A stretch of DNA of 64,000 nt, from contig NZ_CP023690.1 of NCBI RefSeq assembly GCF_008704795.1, forward strand, positions 1,860,001 through 1,924,000. The letters run 5' to 3'. Under the pieces are notes generated by a model. It was not told the origin of the DNA, made no database searches, and worked only from the letters and a program-made list of their open reading frames with translations. The DNA is from Streptomyces spectabilis (GTDB taxonomy: Bacteria > Actinomycetota > Actinomycetes > Streptomycetales > Streptomycetaceae). Of the stretch, positions 31,283-40,009 are shown piece after piece. The translations under genes and the position numbers were made by a program. How positions within the stretch are numbered: position 1 is the first letter of the stretch; every line of letters begins with the position of its first letter.

Positions 31283-32869
31283 CTACCAGCTCGTCTTGCG
31301 GCTCAGCTCCCACATCATCATGATCGCCGACGGGTCGAGGGCGCGTTCGCCGCCCGCGATCTCCTCGCTGGCCATGATGTACTGCTTGCCCTGCCACAGC
31401 GGCAGCAGCCGGACGTCGTCGACGAGGACGCCCTGCGCGGCCTCGAACTCGTCGGCGACCTTGCCCCGGTCCGCCTCGCGCCGCGAGCGCGGCAGCAGGT
31501 TCTCGGTGATCCGCGGCGAGGGGTAGGGCGTGTTCAGGACGTTGCGCTCGCCCACGAAGGGCGCGATGAAGTTCTCCGCGTCGGGGAAGTCCGGGAACCA
31601 GCCGCGCCCGAAGACCGGGTACCGGCCTTCCTCGTAGCCCGCCTCGAAGGCCTTCCACGGGCGGCCCTTGATCGTGATCCTGAACAGGCCCGAGGCCTCC
31701 AGCTGCCTCTTCAGCTCGGCGAACTCCGACGCGGTCACGGAGCCGTAGCGGTCGGTGGCGTACCAGAGGGTGAGCGGCACCCGCTCGGTGATGCCCGCGG
31801 CCGTGAGGATGCGCTCGGCCTTGGCCGCGCTGGGCTCGCCGTACTCGTCGAAGAAGCCCGTGGTGTGCCCGTTCACGCCGCGCGGCACCATCGAGTACAG
31901 CGGATCGACGGTGTCCTTGTACACCTTGTGCGCGAGCGCGGGCCGGTCGAGGACCTGCGCGAACGCCTTGCGCACCGCGGGCTTGCGCGCCCACGGGTCC
32001 TTGGGGTTGAAGACCAGGTAGCGGATCTCGGCGCCCGCGCCCTCGACGAGCCGGAGGTGCTCCTCCTTGTCGGCGCCCTGCTGCGCCACGATGTCCTCGG
32101 CGGCGATGCCGCGGAAGGTGAGGTCGAGCTCCTTCTCGCGCAGCGCGTCGACCATGGCGCCGGAGTCGTCGAAGTAGCGGATGGTCACGGCGTCGTTCTT
32201 GCGGTCGGCGGCGCCCACGTACCGGTCGTTCCTGACCAGGACCGCCTTCTCGTCGACCCGGTAGTCGTCCAGCTCGTACGGGCCGGAGCCGGTGACCTCG
32301 TTGCCCTCGCGGAGCCCGTCCGCCGGGTAGTCGTCCGGGTCGACGATCGACATGGCGGGCGTGGCGAGCACGAACGGGAAGGTCGCGTCCGGCTTCTTCA
32401 GCCGGAAGACCACGGTCCGCTCGCCCTCGGTGGAGACCGACGCCAGGGAGCCGAGCAGCCCCGCGGGGCCGCCCTTGACGTCGATGCGCCGGATCCGGTC
32501 GAAGGTGTGCTTCACGGCCGCGGCGTCAAGCTCGTCGCCGTCGGAGAACGTCAGGTCGTCGCGGAGCGTACACGCGTAGACCGTGCTGGAGTCGTCGGTG
32601 AACCGGCACGAGCGGGCGGCGTCCGCCTGCGGCTCCGTGGCGCCGGACGGGAAGCTCAGCAGCGTCTGGAAGACGTTCCGGTACAGCTCCCAGGAACCGT
32701 CCCAGGACGCCGCGGGGTCGAGCGTGGTCGGCGCGCTCGTCGTGCCCACGGTGATGACGTCCTCGTCGTCCGAGTCCTCGGACGAGAACACCCCGCATCC
32801 GGCGAGCAGGGATATGGACAACGACACCGCGAACGGACGCAGGCATCGCAGCTGACCTCTGGTGAACAC
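31283..32869 (-). CDS. ABC transporter substrate-binding lipoprotein, oligopeptide/nickel type (528 aa)
   Basis: Lipoprotein signal SLSISLLAGC (cysteine about residue 25) is followed by a SBP_bac_5 domain: ITVGTTSAPTTLDPAASWDG, CTLRDDLTFSDGDELDAAAV and GSGPYELDDY. The length is typical. GTG 32869 has a GAGGAG SD. No permease or ATPase genes are adjacent, so it is an orphan binding protein. The ligand is probably a peptide, but this is unproven. Confidence 0.85.
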   Translation of the reverse strand: MFTRGQLRCLRPFAVSLSISLLAGCGVFSSEDSDDEDVITVGTTSAPTTLDPAASWDGSWELYRNVFQTLLSFPSGATEPQADAARSCRFTDDSSTVYACTLRDDLTFSDGDELDAAAVKHTFDRIRRIDVKGGPAGLLGSLASVSTEGERTVVFRLKKPDATFPFVLATPAMSIVDPDDYPADGLREGNEVTGSGPYELDDYRVDEKAVLVRNDRYVGAADRKNDAVTIRYFDDSGAMVDALREKELDLTFRGIAAEDIVAQQGADKEEHLRLVEGAGAEIRYLVFNPKDPWARKPAVRKAFAQVLDRPALAHKVYKDTVDPLYSMVPRGVNGHTTGFFDEYGEPSAAKAERILTAAGITERVPLTLWYATDRYGSVTASEFAELKRQLEASGLFRITIKGRPWKAFEAGYEEGRYPVFGRGWFPDFPDAENFIAPFVGERNVLNTPYPSPRITENLLPRSRREADRGKVADEFEAAQGVLVDDVRLLPLWQGKQYIMASEEIAGGERALDPSAIMMMWELSRKTSW

Positions 32870-33071
32870 GCGGGCGCTCCTCGATCTGCCGTGCCATGGG
32901 GCGGCAGACCATACCGCAAGGTCCAGCCGGTCCAACCCGGCACGCCGAGGCGGTTCTTGTTGCGTGCGTACGTCACCTACGGGCGGTTGTTGAGCTTTGC
33001 ACGATGTGCCCTTTCGCGCGCGCCGGCCGGTGCGGCGAGGCGCCCGCACCGGCCGGAGGCGGAGCGGTCGC

Positions 33072-33827
33072 TCAGCCCACGCCCGCGTTCAGGAAGATGC
33101 CGCCGTCGACCACGAGCGTCTGGCCGGTGATCCAGTCGGACTGCCCGGAGGTGAGGAACGCCGCCGCGCCGCCGACGTCGGAGGGCACGCCGAGCCGCCC
33201 CAGCGGGTACGCCGACGTCACCTCCTCCTCGCGGCCCTCGTACAGCGCCCGCGCGAACTGGGTCTTGACCACGGCGGGCGCGATCGCGTTGACCCGTACC
33301 TTCGGCGCGAACTCGTGCGCCAGCTGGAGCGTCAGATTGACCATGGCGGCCTTGCTCATGCCGTACGCGCCGACGAACGGCGACGCGGCGACGCCCGCGA
33401 TCGAGGCGATGTTCACGATCGCCCCGCCGTGCTCGCTCTGCCACGCCTTCCAGGTCAGCTGCGCGAAGCCGAGGGCCGAGATCACGTTCGTCTCGAAGAC
33501 CTTGCGCGCCACGTTGAGGTCGAGCTCGGCCATGGGGCCGAACACCGGGTTCGTACCGGCGTTGTTGACCAGGAAGTCGACGCGTCCGAAGGCCTCCATG
33601 GCCCGCTCGACGGCGATCGCCTGGTGCGCCTCGTCGTGGGCCTTGCCCGCGACGCCGATGACGCGGTCGGAGCCGAGCCTCTCGACGGCCTCCTTGAGGG
33701 CGTCCTCGTTGCGCCCGGTGATGCACACGCGGTCGCCGCGGGCGACGAGCGCCTCCGCGATGCCGTAGCCGATGCCGCGGCTCGCGCCCGTCACGAGCGC
33801 CGCCTTGCCGCTGTCCTGCACTGCCAT
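33072..33827 (-). CDS. SDR-family oxidoreductase (251 aa)
   Basis: TGASRGIGYGI is the nucleotide-binding motif, NNAG is present, and the S-Y-K triad is visible in NIASIAGVA and YGMSKAAMVN. The C-terminus (LTSGQSDWITGQTLVVDGGI) is typical of classical SDRs. The arginine in the second strand (CITGRNEDAL) suggests NADPH. It is followed upstream (33867) by a second SDR, 39 bases away; the two may form an operon acting on one substrate. Confidence 0.88.
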   Translation of the reverse strand: MAVQDSGKAALVTGASRGIGYGIAEALVARGDRVCITGRNEDALKEAVERLGSDRVIGVAGKAHDEAHQAIAVERAMEAFGRVDFLVNNAGTNPVFGPMAELDLNVARKVFETNVISALGFAQLTWKAWQSEHGGAIVNIASIAGVAASPFVGAYGMSKAAMVNLTLQLAHEFAPKVRVNAIAPAVVKTQFARALYEGREEEVTSAYPLGRLGVPSDVGGAAAFLTSGQSDWITGQTLVVDGGIFLNAGVG

Positions 33828-33866
33828 TCCGTACTGTCCTTTGCGTCGGGGAGGGAGCGGGGGGCG

Positions 33867-34628
33867 CTAGTTGAGCGGGCCGCCGGCCACGTACAGGACC
33901 TGCCCCGAGACGAAGCCCGCCGCGTCGCCGGTGAAGAAGGCGATGGCGTTGGCGATGTCCTCGGGCTCGCCGACGCGCTGTACGGGGATCTGCGTGGCGG
34001 CCGCGGCCTGGAAGTCCTCGAAGCCCATGCCGACGCGTTCGGCGGTGGCCTTGGTCATCTCGGTGGCGATGAAGCCGGGCGCGACCGAGTTGGCGGTGAC
34101 GCCGAACTTGCCGAGCTCCTTGGCGAGGGTCTTGGTGAAGCCCTGCATGCCCGCCTTGGCCGCCGCGTAGTTGACCTGGCCGCGGTTGCCGAGCGCGGAG
34201 GAGCTGGAGAGGTTCACGATGCGGCCGAAGCCCGCGTCGACCATGTGCTTCTGACAGGCCTTGGACATCAGGAAGGCGCCCCGCAGATGCACGTTCATGA
34301 CCGTGTCCCAGTCGTCCGCGCTCATCTTGAACAGCAGGTTGTCGCGCAGCACGCCCGCGTTGTTCACGAGGATCGTCGGCGCGCCGAGCTCCTGGGCGAT
34401 CCGGGCGACCGCGGCCTCGACCTGGGCCTCGTCCGACACGTCGCAGCCGACGGCGAGGGCCCGGCCGCCCGCGGCCGTGATCTTCTCGACGGTGTCCTTG
34501 CAGGCGGCCTCGTCGAGGTCGATCACCGCGACGGCGCGGCCCTCGGCGGCGAGGCGTACGGCGGTGGCGGCGCCGATGCCTCGCGCCGCTCCGGTCACGA
34601 CCGCGACGCGCTGCTCAGTGGTGGACAT
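33867..34628 (-). CDS. fabG: 3-oxoacyl-ACP reductase-like SDR (253 aa)
   Basis: TGAARGIGAATAVRL, NNAGVLRDNLLFKMSADDWD and YAAAKAGMQGFTKTLAKELG are characteristic of FabG-type reductases. The S-Y-K triad is SSSSA...Y...K. FabG reduces 3-oxoacyl thioesters with NADPH in fatty-acid or polyketide synthesis. With no acyl-carrier or KS gene adjacent, it may serve beta-oxidation-type or secondary metabolism. It overlaps no other gene. Confidence 0.82.
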   Translation of the reverse strand: MSTTEQRVAVVTGAARGIGAATAVRLAAEGRAVAVIDLDEAACKDTVEKITAAGGRALAVGCDVSDEAQVEAAVARIAQELGAPTILVNNAGVLRDNLLFKMSADDWDTVMNVHLRGAFLMSKACQKHMVDAGFGRIVNLSSSSALGNRGQVNYAAAKAGMQGFTKTLAKELGKFGVTANSVAPGFIATEMTKATAERVGMGFEDFQAAAATQIPVQRVGEPEDIANAIAFFTGDAAGFVSGQVLYVAGGPLN

Positions 34629-34773
34629 GCTGGCTCTCCTCGCCCTTGGGATGCGGCTCCGCGGTGCGCCCCCAGGTGAGCGACCGCTTAGTACCTTCAG
34701 CAGACGAGACGCTAGAAGCCCTGGCACCCGGTGTCAACGGCACCCCCGGGATCCGGGCGCGGGCGATCCGCGA

Positions 34774-35175
34774 TCAGCGCACCAGGAGCGCGACGAGCCG
34801 CTCCACCTCGGCCTCGGGGTCGGCGGTGAGGCCGGTGTGCACGGGCCCCGGCTGCACCACGGTCGAACGCGGCGCGATGAGCCAGCGGAAGCGCCGCCCG
34901 GCGTCGTCCGGCGCGGCCTGACCCGCGGCGTCGCCCCCCGCGCAGACCCCTTCGACGGCGCCGAGGGCCGCGCGCACCCCGGCGGCGTCCGCCTCCGGGT
35001 CCAGGGCGCGGAGCTTGGCCTCGTCGAGGTGCACACGGGCGGCGACGTAGGACTTGGCGCGGCAGTAGAGCACCACGCCCGCGTTGAACTGCTCGCCGCG
35101 CTCGACGCGCGGGACGACCCGCAGCAGGGCGTATTCGTAGACGTCCCGTGCGGGCGCCTCGGTCTTGTCGGTCAC
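34774..35175 (-). CDS. DUF3037 family protein (133 aa)
   Basis: EYALLRVVPRVERGEQFNAG, then VVLYCRAKSYVAA, are the hallmark of DUF3037. GTG 35175 overlaps the HipA-like stop by four bases (GTGA), so it is translated in tandem with it. The pair HipA-like kinase plus DUF3037 recurs in actinobacteria. Function is unknown; it may be the partner or antitoxin-like component. Confidence 0.8.
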   Translation of the reverse strand: MTDKTEAPARDVYEYALLRVVPRVERGEQFNAGVVLYCRAKSYVAARVHLDEAKLRALDPEADAAGVRAALGAVEGVCAGGDAAGQAAPDDAGRRFRWLIAPRSTVVQPGPVHTGLTADPEAEVERLVALLVR

Positions 35176-35948
35176 TTGCCGCCGCCTTCCAGGGTGATGC
35201 GCTCGTGGATGCTCTCCGCGCGCGGGAGCAGCGCGTCGACGTACGCCTGCCGCACCGCGTCGGCGCTGTCGAAGCCCGGCTCGCCCTCCAGCCACGCGTC
35301 CGGCACGTCGGCCGTCACCTCGGCGAGCACCTCCTCGGTGACCAGCGGGGCCAGCTCGGCGGCCGCCGCGGCGACGTCGGGGGCGTACGGGGCGAGGGCG
35401 TGGTCACCGGCGTCGTACGCCCTGGCGGAAGCGGCCCGGGCGGTGGGCCAGTTGTGGTGCCAGATCATGCTCGCGCCGTGGTCGATGAGCCAGACGTCGC
35501 CGTGCCACACCAGGAGGTTCGGGTTGCGCCAGGAGCGGTCCACGTTGTTGATCAGCGCGTCGAACCACACGACGCGGCCGGCCTCCACCGGGTCCACCGC
35601 GAAGGCCAGCGGGTCGAAGCCGACGGCGCCCGACAGGTACTCCATGCCGAGGTTGAGCCCGCCGCTGGACTTGAGCAGCTGCTGCACCTCCTGGTCCGGC
35701 TCGGCGAGGCCGAGCACGGGGTCCAGGTCGACGCCCACGAGCCCCGGCACGCGCAGCCCGAGCCGGCGCGCGAGGCGCCCGCAGACCACCTCCGCGACCA
35801 GCGTCTTGCGCCCCTGGCCCGCGCCGCGGAACTTCGTGACGTACGTCCCGTACGCCCCGCGTCCGTCGGCGGTCTCGACAAGGCCGGGCAGCGAGCCGCC
35901 CTCACGCAGGGGCGTGACGTACCGGACAGCGGTGACTTGGGAGAGCAT
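35172..35948 (-). CDS. HipA-like kinase domain protein (258 aa)
   Basis: The kinase-like core is shown by FDALINNVDRSWRNPNLLV, with the catalytic Asp and Asn positions, and VWLIDHGASMIW, equivalent to the metal-binding DFG. N-terminal YVTKFRGAGQGRKTLVAEVV holds the ATP-binding Lys. It lacks the HipA N1 subdomain and any HipB antitoxin gene. It is therefore a short HipA-like relative, with DUF3037 as partner. Toxicity is not implied by sequence. Confidence 0.8.
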   Translation of the reverse strand: MLSQVTAVRYVTPLREGGSLPGLVETADGRGAYGTYVTKFRGAGQGRKTLVAEVVCGRLARRLGLRVPGLVGVDLDPVLGLAEPDQEVQQLLKSSGGLNLGMEYLSGAVGFDPLAFAVDPVEAGRVVWFDALINNVDRSWRNPNLLVWHGDVWLIDHGASMIWHHNWPTARAASARAYDAGDHALAPYAPDVAAAAAELAPLVTEEVLAEVTADVPDAWLEGEPGFDSADAVRQAYVDALLPRAESIHERITLEGGGK

Positions 35949-36048
35949 CGCCCCAGGTTACTGGGCTGGTCCGGAGCGCCCCGCGAAGGCCCGCCCACCC
36001 GCTCGCTCAACCGTGAACAACCCGCCTTCCGCATCCGTATCCCTCCAC

Positions 36049-36531
36049 ATGACTGTTCCAAGGGACGCTTCCCCCCTGCCCACGGGCCACCACCTCACCC
36101 GCCGCACCGTCCTCACCGCCACGGGCTCCGCGGGCCTGGCCGTCGCGCTCATCGGCTGCGGCTCCGGCGACGACGACAAGAGCTCCTCCGAACCCGCGGG
36201 CGAGGAGAAGGAGAAGGGGGAGAAGGACGGGGGCGGCACGGCGGCCGCCGTGCTCGCCAGGACGGCCGACATCCCCGTGGGCGGCGGGAAGATCTTCAAG
36301 GACGAGGGCGTGGTGGTCACCCAGCCCGCCAAGGGCCGGTTCAAGGCGTTCTCGAACCGCTGCACGCACAAGCAGTGCCCGGTCGCCAGCGTCGAGGGCG
36401 GCACCATCAACTGCACGTGCCACGGCAGCAAGTTCGACATCGCCGACGGCAGCGTGAAGCAGAGCCCGGCGACCAGCCCCCTGCCCCCGGCCGAGATCAC
36501 TGTGGAGGGCGATTCGATCAAACTGGCCTGA
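36049..36531 (+). CDS. Tat-exported Rieske 2Fe-2S lipoprotein (160 aa)
   Basis: The twin-arginine signal RRTVLTATGSAGLAVALIGC ends in a lipobox. A Glu/Lys-rich linker precedes the Rieske fold. Ligands C-x-H and C-x2-H lie in NRCTHKQCPV and INCTCHGSKFDIADG, with the extra two cysteines that form the stabilising disulfide. It is a small standalone Rieske protein with electron-transfer function on the outer face of the membrane; the partner is unknown. Confidence 0.88.
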   Translation: MTVPRDASPLPTGHHLTRRTVLTATGSAGLAVALIGCGSGDDDKSSSEPAGEEKEKGEKDGGGTAAAVLARTADIPVGGGKIFKDEGVVVTQPAKGRFKAFSNRCTHKQCPVASVEGGTINCTCHGSKFDIADGSVKQSPATSPLPPAEITVEGDSIKLA

Positions 36532-37186
36532 GCCGCTGGGCGGGCCGCAGGCGCCGCGGTCGCTGCCACACGGCGAGGACCTCTTCGGTGGAGGTCACGG
36601 TGGCGACCAGGGCGAGCGTGTGGCGGACCATCGCGGGGGTGTAGTCGGCAGGCACCCCCGCGATGGCGTCCGCGGGCACGACGGCGGTGTAGCCGAGGTT
36701 CACGGCGTCGAAGACGGCGTTCGGGATCGCCACGTTGGCCGAGACGCCGGTCACCAGGAGGGTGCGGCAGCCGATGTTGCGCAGCAGCGCGTCGACGTCG
36801 GTGCCCGCGATCGGCGAAAGGCCGTGCAGACGGCGGACGACGAAGTCCTCCTCGGCGACCTCGATCGGCGCCGCGATCCGCACGGCCGTCGTACCGGACA
36901 GCTGCTGCACGGGCAGCTTCGCCGCGGCCTTGAAGAGGCGCGCGTTGTGGCTGGCACCGCGCCCGTCGGGCCGCCGCTCGGCGACGGCGTGCAGGACCTG
37001 GACGCCGCCCACGTGGGCGGCGGCCACCAGACGTGCCACGTTGGTGAGGGCCCCCGACGCGCGGGCGGCGTCGGCGAGTTCGGGCAGCGCGCTCTGCGGC
37101 CCGACGACGCCCTGCTGGCACTCGACCGTGAGCAGGGCGGTGGTGGCGGGGTCGAGCAGGCGGCTGAGCTGTTCGTACGTGGGCAT
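36518..37186 (-). CDS. Isochorismatase-like hydrolase lacking the catalytic cysteine (222 aa)
   Basis: The overall fold is recognisable: TALLTVECQQGVVGPQSALP, RIAAPIEVAEEDFVVRRLHG and RTLLVTGVSANVAIPNAVFD. In the active family the first motif carries Asp (DxQ), here Glu. The nucleophilic Cys of NV-C-V is Ala (NVAI), and the usual Lys is Arg-flanked. Isochorismatases proper also lack this Cys, so some activity remains possible. It overlaps the Rieske gene by 14 bases tail to tail. The function is probably not cysteine hydrolysis. Confidence 0.75.
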   Translation of the reverse strand: MPTYEQLSRLLDPATTALLTVECQQGVVGPQSALPELADAARASGALTNVARLVAAAHVGGVQVLHAVAERRPDGRGASHNARLFKAAAKLPVQQLSGTTAVRIAAPIEVAEEDFVVRRLHGLSPIAGTDVDALLRNIGCRTLLVTGVSANVAIPNAVFDAVNLGYTAVVPADAIAGVPADYTPAMVRHTLALVATVTSTEEVLAVWQRPRRLRPAQRLRPV

Positions 37187-37408
37187 GGTCCCCCTCGGCT
37201 GAGCCCGCCGCGCGGTACGTGGCGCACCCGGTCGCGGGCCGTGGCCCTCGGCGGCCGCGGTGCGCGGGAGGCTAATCGGCATTGCGCCCCGGCGGAAGAG
37301 ACCCCATGCTCATCTGACGCATTGTCAGCCAAGGGCGCCGCAGCGCACGGACACCCGGCCGCGCGGCCGTGGCCACCGCGCGGACGGCCCCGGAAGAGGA
37401 GACGACGC

Positions 37409-37870
37409 ATGGCCCTCACACAGCGCCGCGGCCGCCGGATCATGATGACGCCGGACGAGCTTGACTCCTTCCTGACCGCCGAGCGGACCTGCCGGGTGGC
37501 GACGGTGTCCGCCGACGGCGCCCCGCACGCGAGCCCACTGTGGTTCGTGTGGGACGGCACGTCCGTGTGGCTGTACTCGCTCACGCGCAGCAGGCGCTGG
37601 GCCGACCTCGGGCGCGACCCGCGGATCGCGGTCGTCGTCGACGCGGGCGAGGCGTACGGCGAACTGCGCGGCGCCGAGCTGACCGGCACCGTCGAGCGCG
37701 TCGGCGAGGCTCCGCGCGTCGGCGGGCCCTGCCCCGAACTCGACGCGGTGGAGCGGCTGTTCGCGCGCAAGAACTTCGGCATCGACGCGATGGTGCACGA
37801 CGGGCGGCACGCGTGGCTGCGGCTCACGCCGGACGCGGTGGCGTCCTGGGACTTCCGCAAGCTGACGTAG
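37409..37870 (+). CDS. PPOX-class flavin/F420-binding protein (153 aa)
   Basis: The split-barrel fold of the pyridoxamine-5'-phosphate-oxidase-like superfamily is visible: TCRVATVSADGAPHASPLWF and VWLYSLTRSRRWADLGRDPR, with DAGEAYGELRGAELTGTVER. The SD (GAAGAGGAG) precedes ATG. Members bind FMN or F420 and reduce varied small molecules. The substrate is not deducible. Confidence 0.78.
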   Translation: MALTQRRGRRIMMTPDELDSFLTAERTCRVATVSADGAPHASPLWFVWDGTSVWLYSLTRSRRWADLGRDPRIAVVVDAGEAYGELRGAELTGTVERVGEAPRVGGPCPELDAVERLFARKNFGIDAMVHDGRHAWLRLTPDAVASWDFRKLT

Positions 37871-37926
37871 TCGCGCCGGCGACGACGCAGGCCCACGTCC
37901 CTTTCAGCCGAGCCCCCGCGTCCCGT

Positions 37927-38829
37927 TCAGCCGAGCCCCGCGCCCGCCACCCGCAGCGCCTCCACCGCCGCGCGGATCGACGGGCGGCGGTCGGCGTCCG
38001 CGCGCCACACCACGTACACGTGCCGCCGCACCCGGTGGCGCACCGGCGCGGTCCGCACGCCCGCGGGCATCGGATCGCGGCCGAGGCGCGGCACCACGCA
38101 CACGCCGAGCCCGGCCGCGACCAGGGCGAGCTGGGTGTGGTGCTCCTCGGCGCGGTGGGCGACGCGCGGCTCGAAGCCCTTGCCGCGCAGGGTGAACATC
38201 AGCCACTCGTGGCAGAACTCGCCCTCCGTCCACGCGATCCACTCGTCCTCGGCGAAGTCCTCCAGGTCGACCTCCGGGCGGTCGGCCAGCGGGTGCGCCA
38301 CGGGCATCGCCACGTCGGCGGGGTCGTCGAGCAGGGGGGCCTTCAGCAGACCGTCGGGCAGCGGCAGCGGCTTGTTGTACCAGTCGAGGACCACCGCGAG
38401 GTCCAGATCGCCGCGCACCACCTTCTGGACGCCGGCCTGCGGCTCCAGCTCCTCGGCCGTCACGCGCAGGCCCGGGTGGTGGGCCCGCAGCGAGGCGAGG
38501 GTGGCGGGCAGCAGGCCGCGCATCGCCGTCGGGAACGCGGCTATCCCCAGCCGGCCGACCGCCTTGCCGCGCTGCCGCTCCAGGTCCGACTGGGCCAGCT
38601 CCACCTGGGACAGGATGCGCGCGGCGTGGTCGGCGAGCAGCCGTCCGGCGTCCGTGAGGCGCACCCCCCGGCCGTTCTTCGCGAGCAGCTGCTGGCCCAC
38701 CTCGCGCTCCAGCTTGGTCATCTGCTGCGAGACGGCGGACGTCGTGACGTGCAGCCCGGCGGCGGCGCCGCTCACCGATCCGTGCCGCGCGAGCGCGTCG
38801 AGGGTCCGCAGGCGCTCCAGATTCAACAT
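37927..38829 (-). CDS. LysR-family regulator divergent from an EamA exporter (300 aa)
   Basis: The first 60 residues (LNLERLRTLDALARHGSVSG, then HVTTSAVSQQMTKLEREVG) are the LysR HTH. The rest is an effector domain with ADVAMPVAHPLADRPEVDLE. ATG 38829 lies in a short repeat-bearing leader. It is divergent from the EamA gene at 38965 with 135 bases between, so it likely controls that exporter in response to its substrate. Confidence 0.87.
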   Translation of the reverse strand: MLNLERLRTLDALARHGSVSGAAAGLHVTTSAVSQQMTKLEREVGQQLLAKNGRGVRLTDAGRLLADHAARILSQVELAQSDLERQRGKAVGRLGIAAFPTAMRGLLPATLASLRAHHPGLRVTAEELEPQAGVQKVVRGDLDLAVVLDWYNKPLPLPDGLLKAPLLDDPADVAMPVAHPLADRPEVDLEDFAEDEWIAWTEGEFCHEWLMFTLRGKGFEPRVAHRAEEHHTQLALVAAGLGVCVVPRLGRDPMPAGVRTAPVRHRVRRHVYVVWRADADRRPSIRAAVEALRVAGAGLG

Positions 38830-38964
38830 GGCCGCTCCGGACTCGACATGGCCGCGCTCAGCATGACTGCACTCAGCATGACTGCTCCAGGATCGACATA
38901 TAAGTGATGCTACGCGATACCCAGCACAAAAACTCGCTTGTACTAAGGCGTCCGGTGATCCATC

Positions 38965-39957
38965 GTGACGAGCATGACCACCTCCGCCGCCGTCCCGGCC
39001 TCGGCTCCCGCCCCCACAGCCGCTCCCGCACCCGCCGAAGCCGCCCAGGACGCCTCCCCGCGCGCGGACGGCCGTCGCAGGCTCGACTGGCGCCTGCGCT
39101 TCGCCTTCCTCTCGCTCGTGTGGGGCTTCAGCTTCCTGTTCATCAAGGTCGGCACGGACGGATACGCACCGTTCCAGGTCACCTTCGGGCGGCTGCTGTT
39201 CGGCACGCTGGTGGTCGCGGTCTTCCTGGTGGTGAAGCGCGAGCGGCTCCCCCGCTCCCCGCGCACCTGGGCGCATCTGTCGGTGGCGGCCCTCCTGCTC
39301 AACGCGGCGCCGTTCTCCCTGTTCGCGTACTCGGAGCTGACGATCCCCTCGACGCTGGCGGGGATCTGCAACGCGACGTCGCCGCTGTGGGGCATGGCCC
39401 TGTCCCTCGTCGCGCTCTCCGAGGACCGCCCCACGCGCCGCCGGGTCGCGGGCCTCGGCCTCGGCTTCCTCGGGGTGCTCACGGTCCTCGGCGCCTGGCA
39501 GGGCTTCAGCGGCCTGGACGCCCGGGGCACGGGCATGGCCCTGCTGGCCTCGCTGTGCTACCCGATCGGCTGGATCTACGTACGCCGCACCCTGGCGGGC
39601 TCCGGCCACTCGAACCTCGCCCTCACCGGCGCCCAGCTCTTCGTCGCCACGGTCGAACTGGCCGTCGTGACCCCGCTGTTCACGACGCTGCCGCGGCATT
39701 TCCCCGTGGTGCCGCTGCTCGCGGTCGTCGCCCTCGGCGCGGTCGGCACGGGCCTGGCCTTCCTGGTGCAGTACGACATCGTCTCCGAGGTCGGCCCGAC
39801 GACCGCCCAGATGGTCACGTACTTCACCCCGGTGATCGCGACGGCGGCGGGCGTGGCCGTCCTCGGCGAGTCCCTGGCCTGGACGACGCCGATAGGTGCC
39901 GTGATCATCCTGGCGGGCGCCGCGCTCACGCAGTCCAAGCCGCGCGGGGCCAGGTGA
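38965..39957 (+). CDS. EamA-family (DMT superfamily) exporter (330 aa)
   Basis: Ten hydrophobic helices in two EamA repeats are seen, e.g. FAFLSLVWGFSFLFIKVGTD and IPSTLAGICNATSPLWGMAL, then AVVALGAVGTGLAFLVQYDI. The first 40 residues are an Ala/Pro-rich cytoplasmic tail. EamA proteins export amino acids or small metabolites. GTG 38965 or ATG 38974 is the start. It is regulated probably by the divergent LysR. Confidence 0.85.
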   Translation: MTSMTTSAAVPASAPAPTAAPAPAEAAQDASPRADGRRRLDWRLRFAFLSLVWGFSFLFIKVGTDGYAPFQVTFGRLLFGTLVVAVFLVVKRERLPRSPRTWAHLSVAALLLNAAPFSLFAYSELTIPSTLAGICNATSPLWGMALSLVALSEDRPTRRRVAGLGLGFLGVLTVLGAWQGFSGLDARGTGMALLASLCYPIGWIYVRRTLAGSGHSNLALTGAQLFVATVELAVVTPLFTTLPRHFPVVPLLAVVALGAVGTGLAFLVQYDIVSEVGPTTAQMVTYFTPVIATAAGVAVLGESLAWTTPIGAVIILAGAALTQSKPRGAR

Positions 39958-40009
39958 ACGCCCCCGGAGAGGCACGCGCCACGAGGCACCAGCGGGGAAG
40001 CGGCGGCCG

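Noticed and set aside
30405..31526. Long plus-strand frame opposite ung
   Set aside because: Shadow of ung, whose catalytic motifs are intact.
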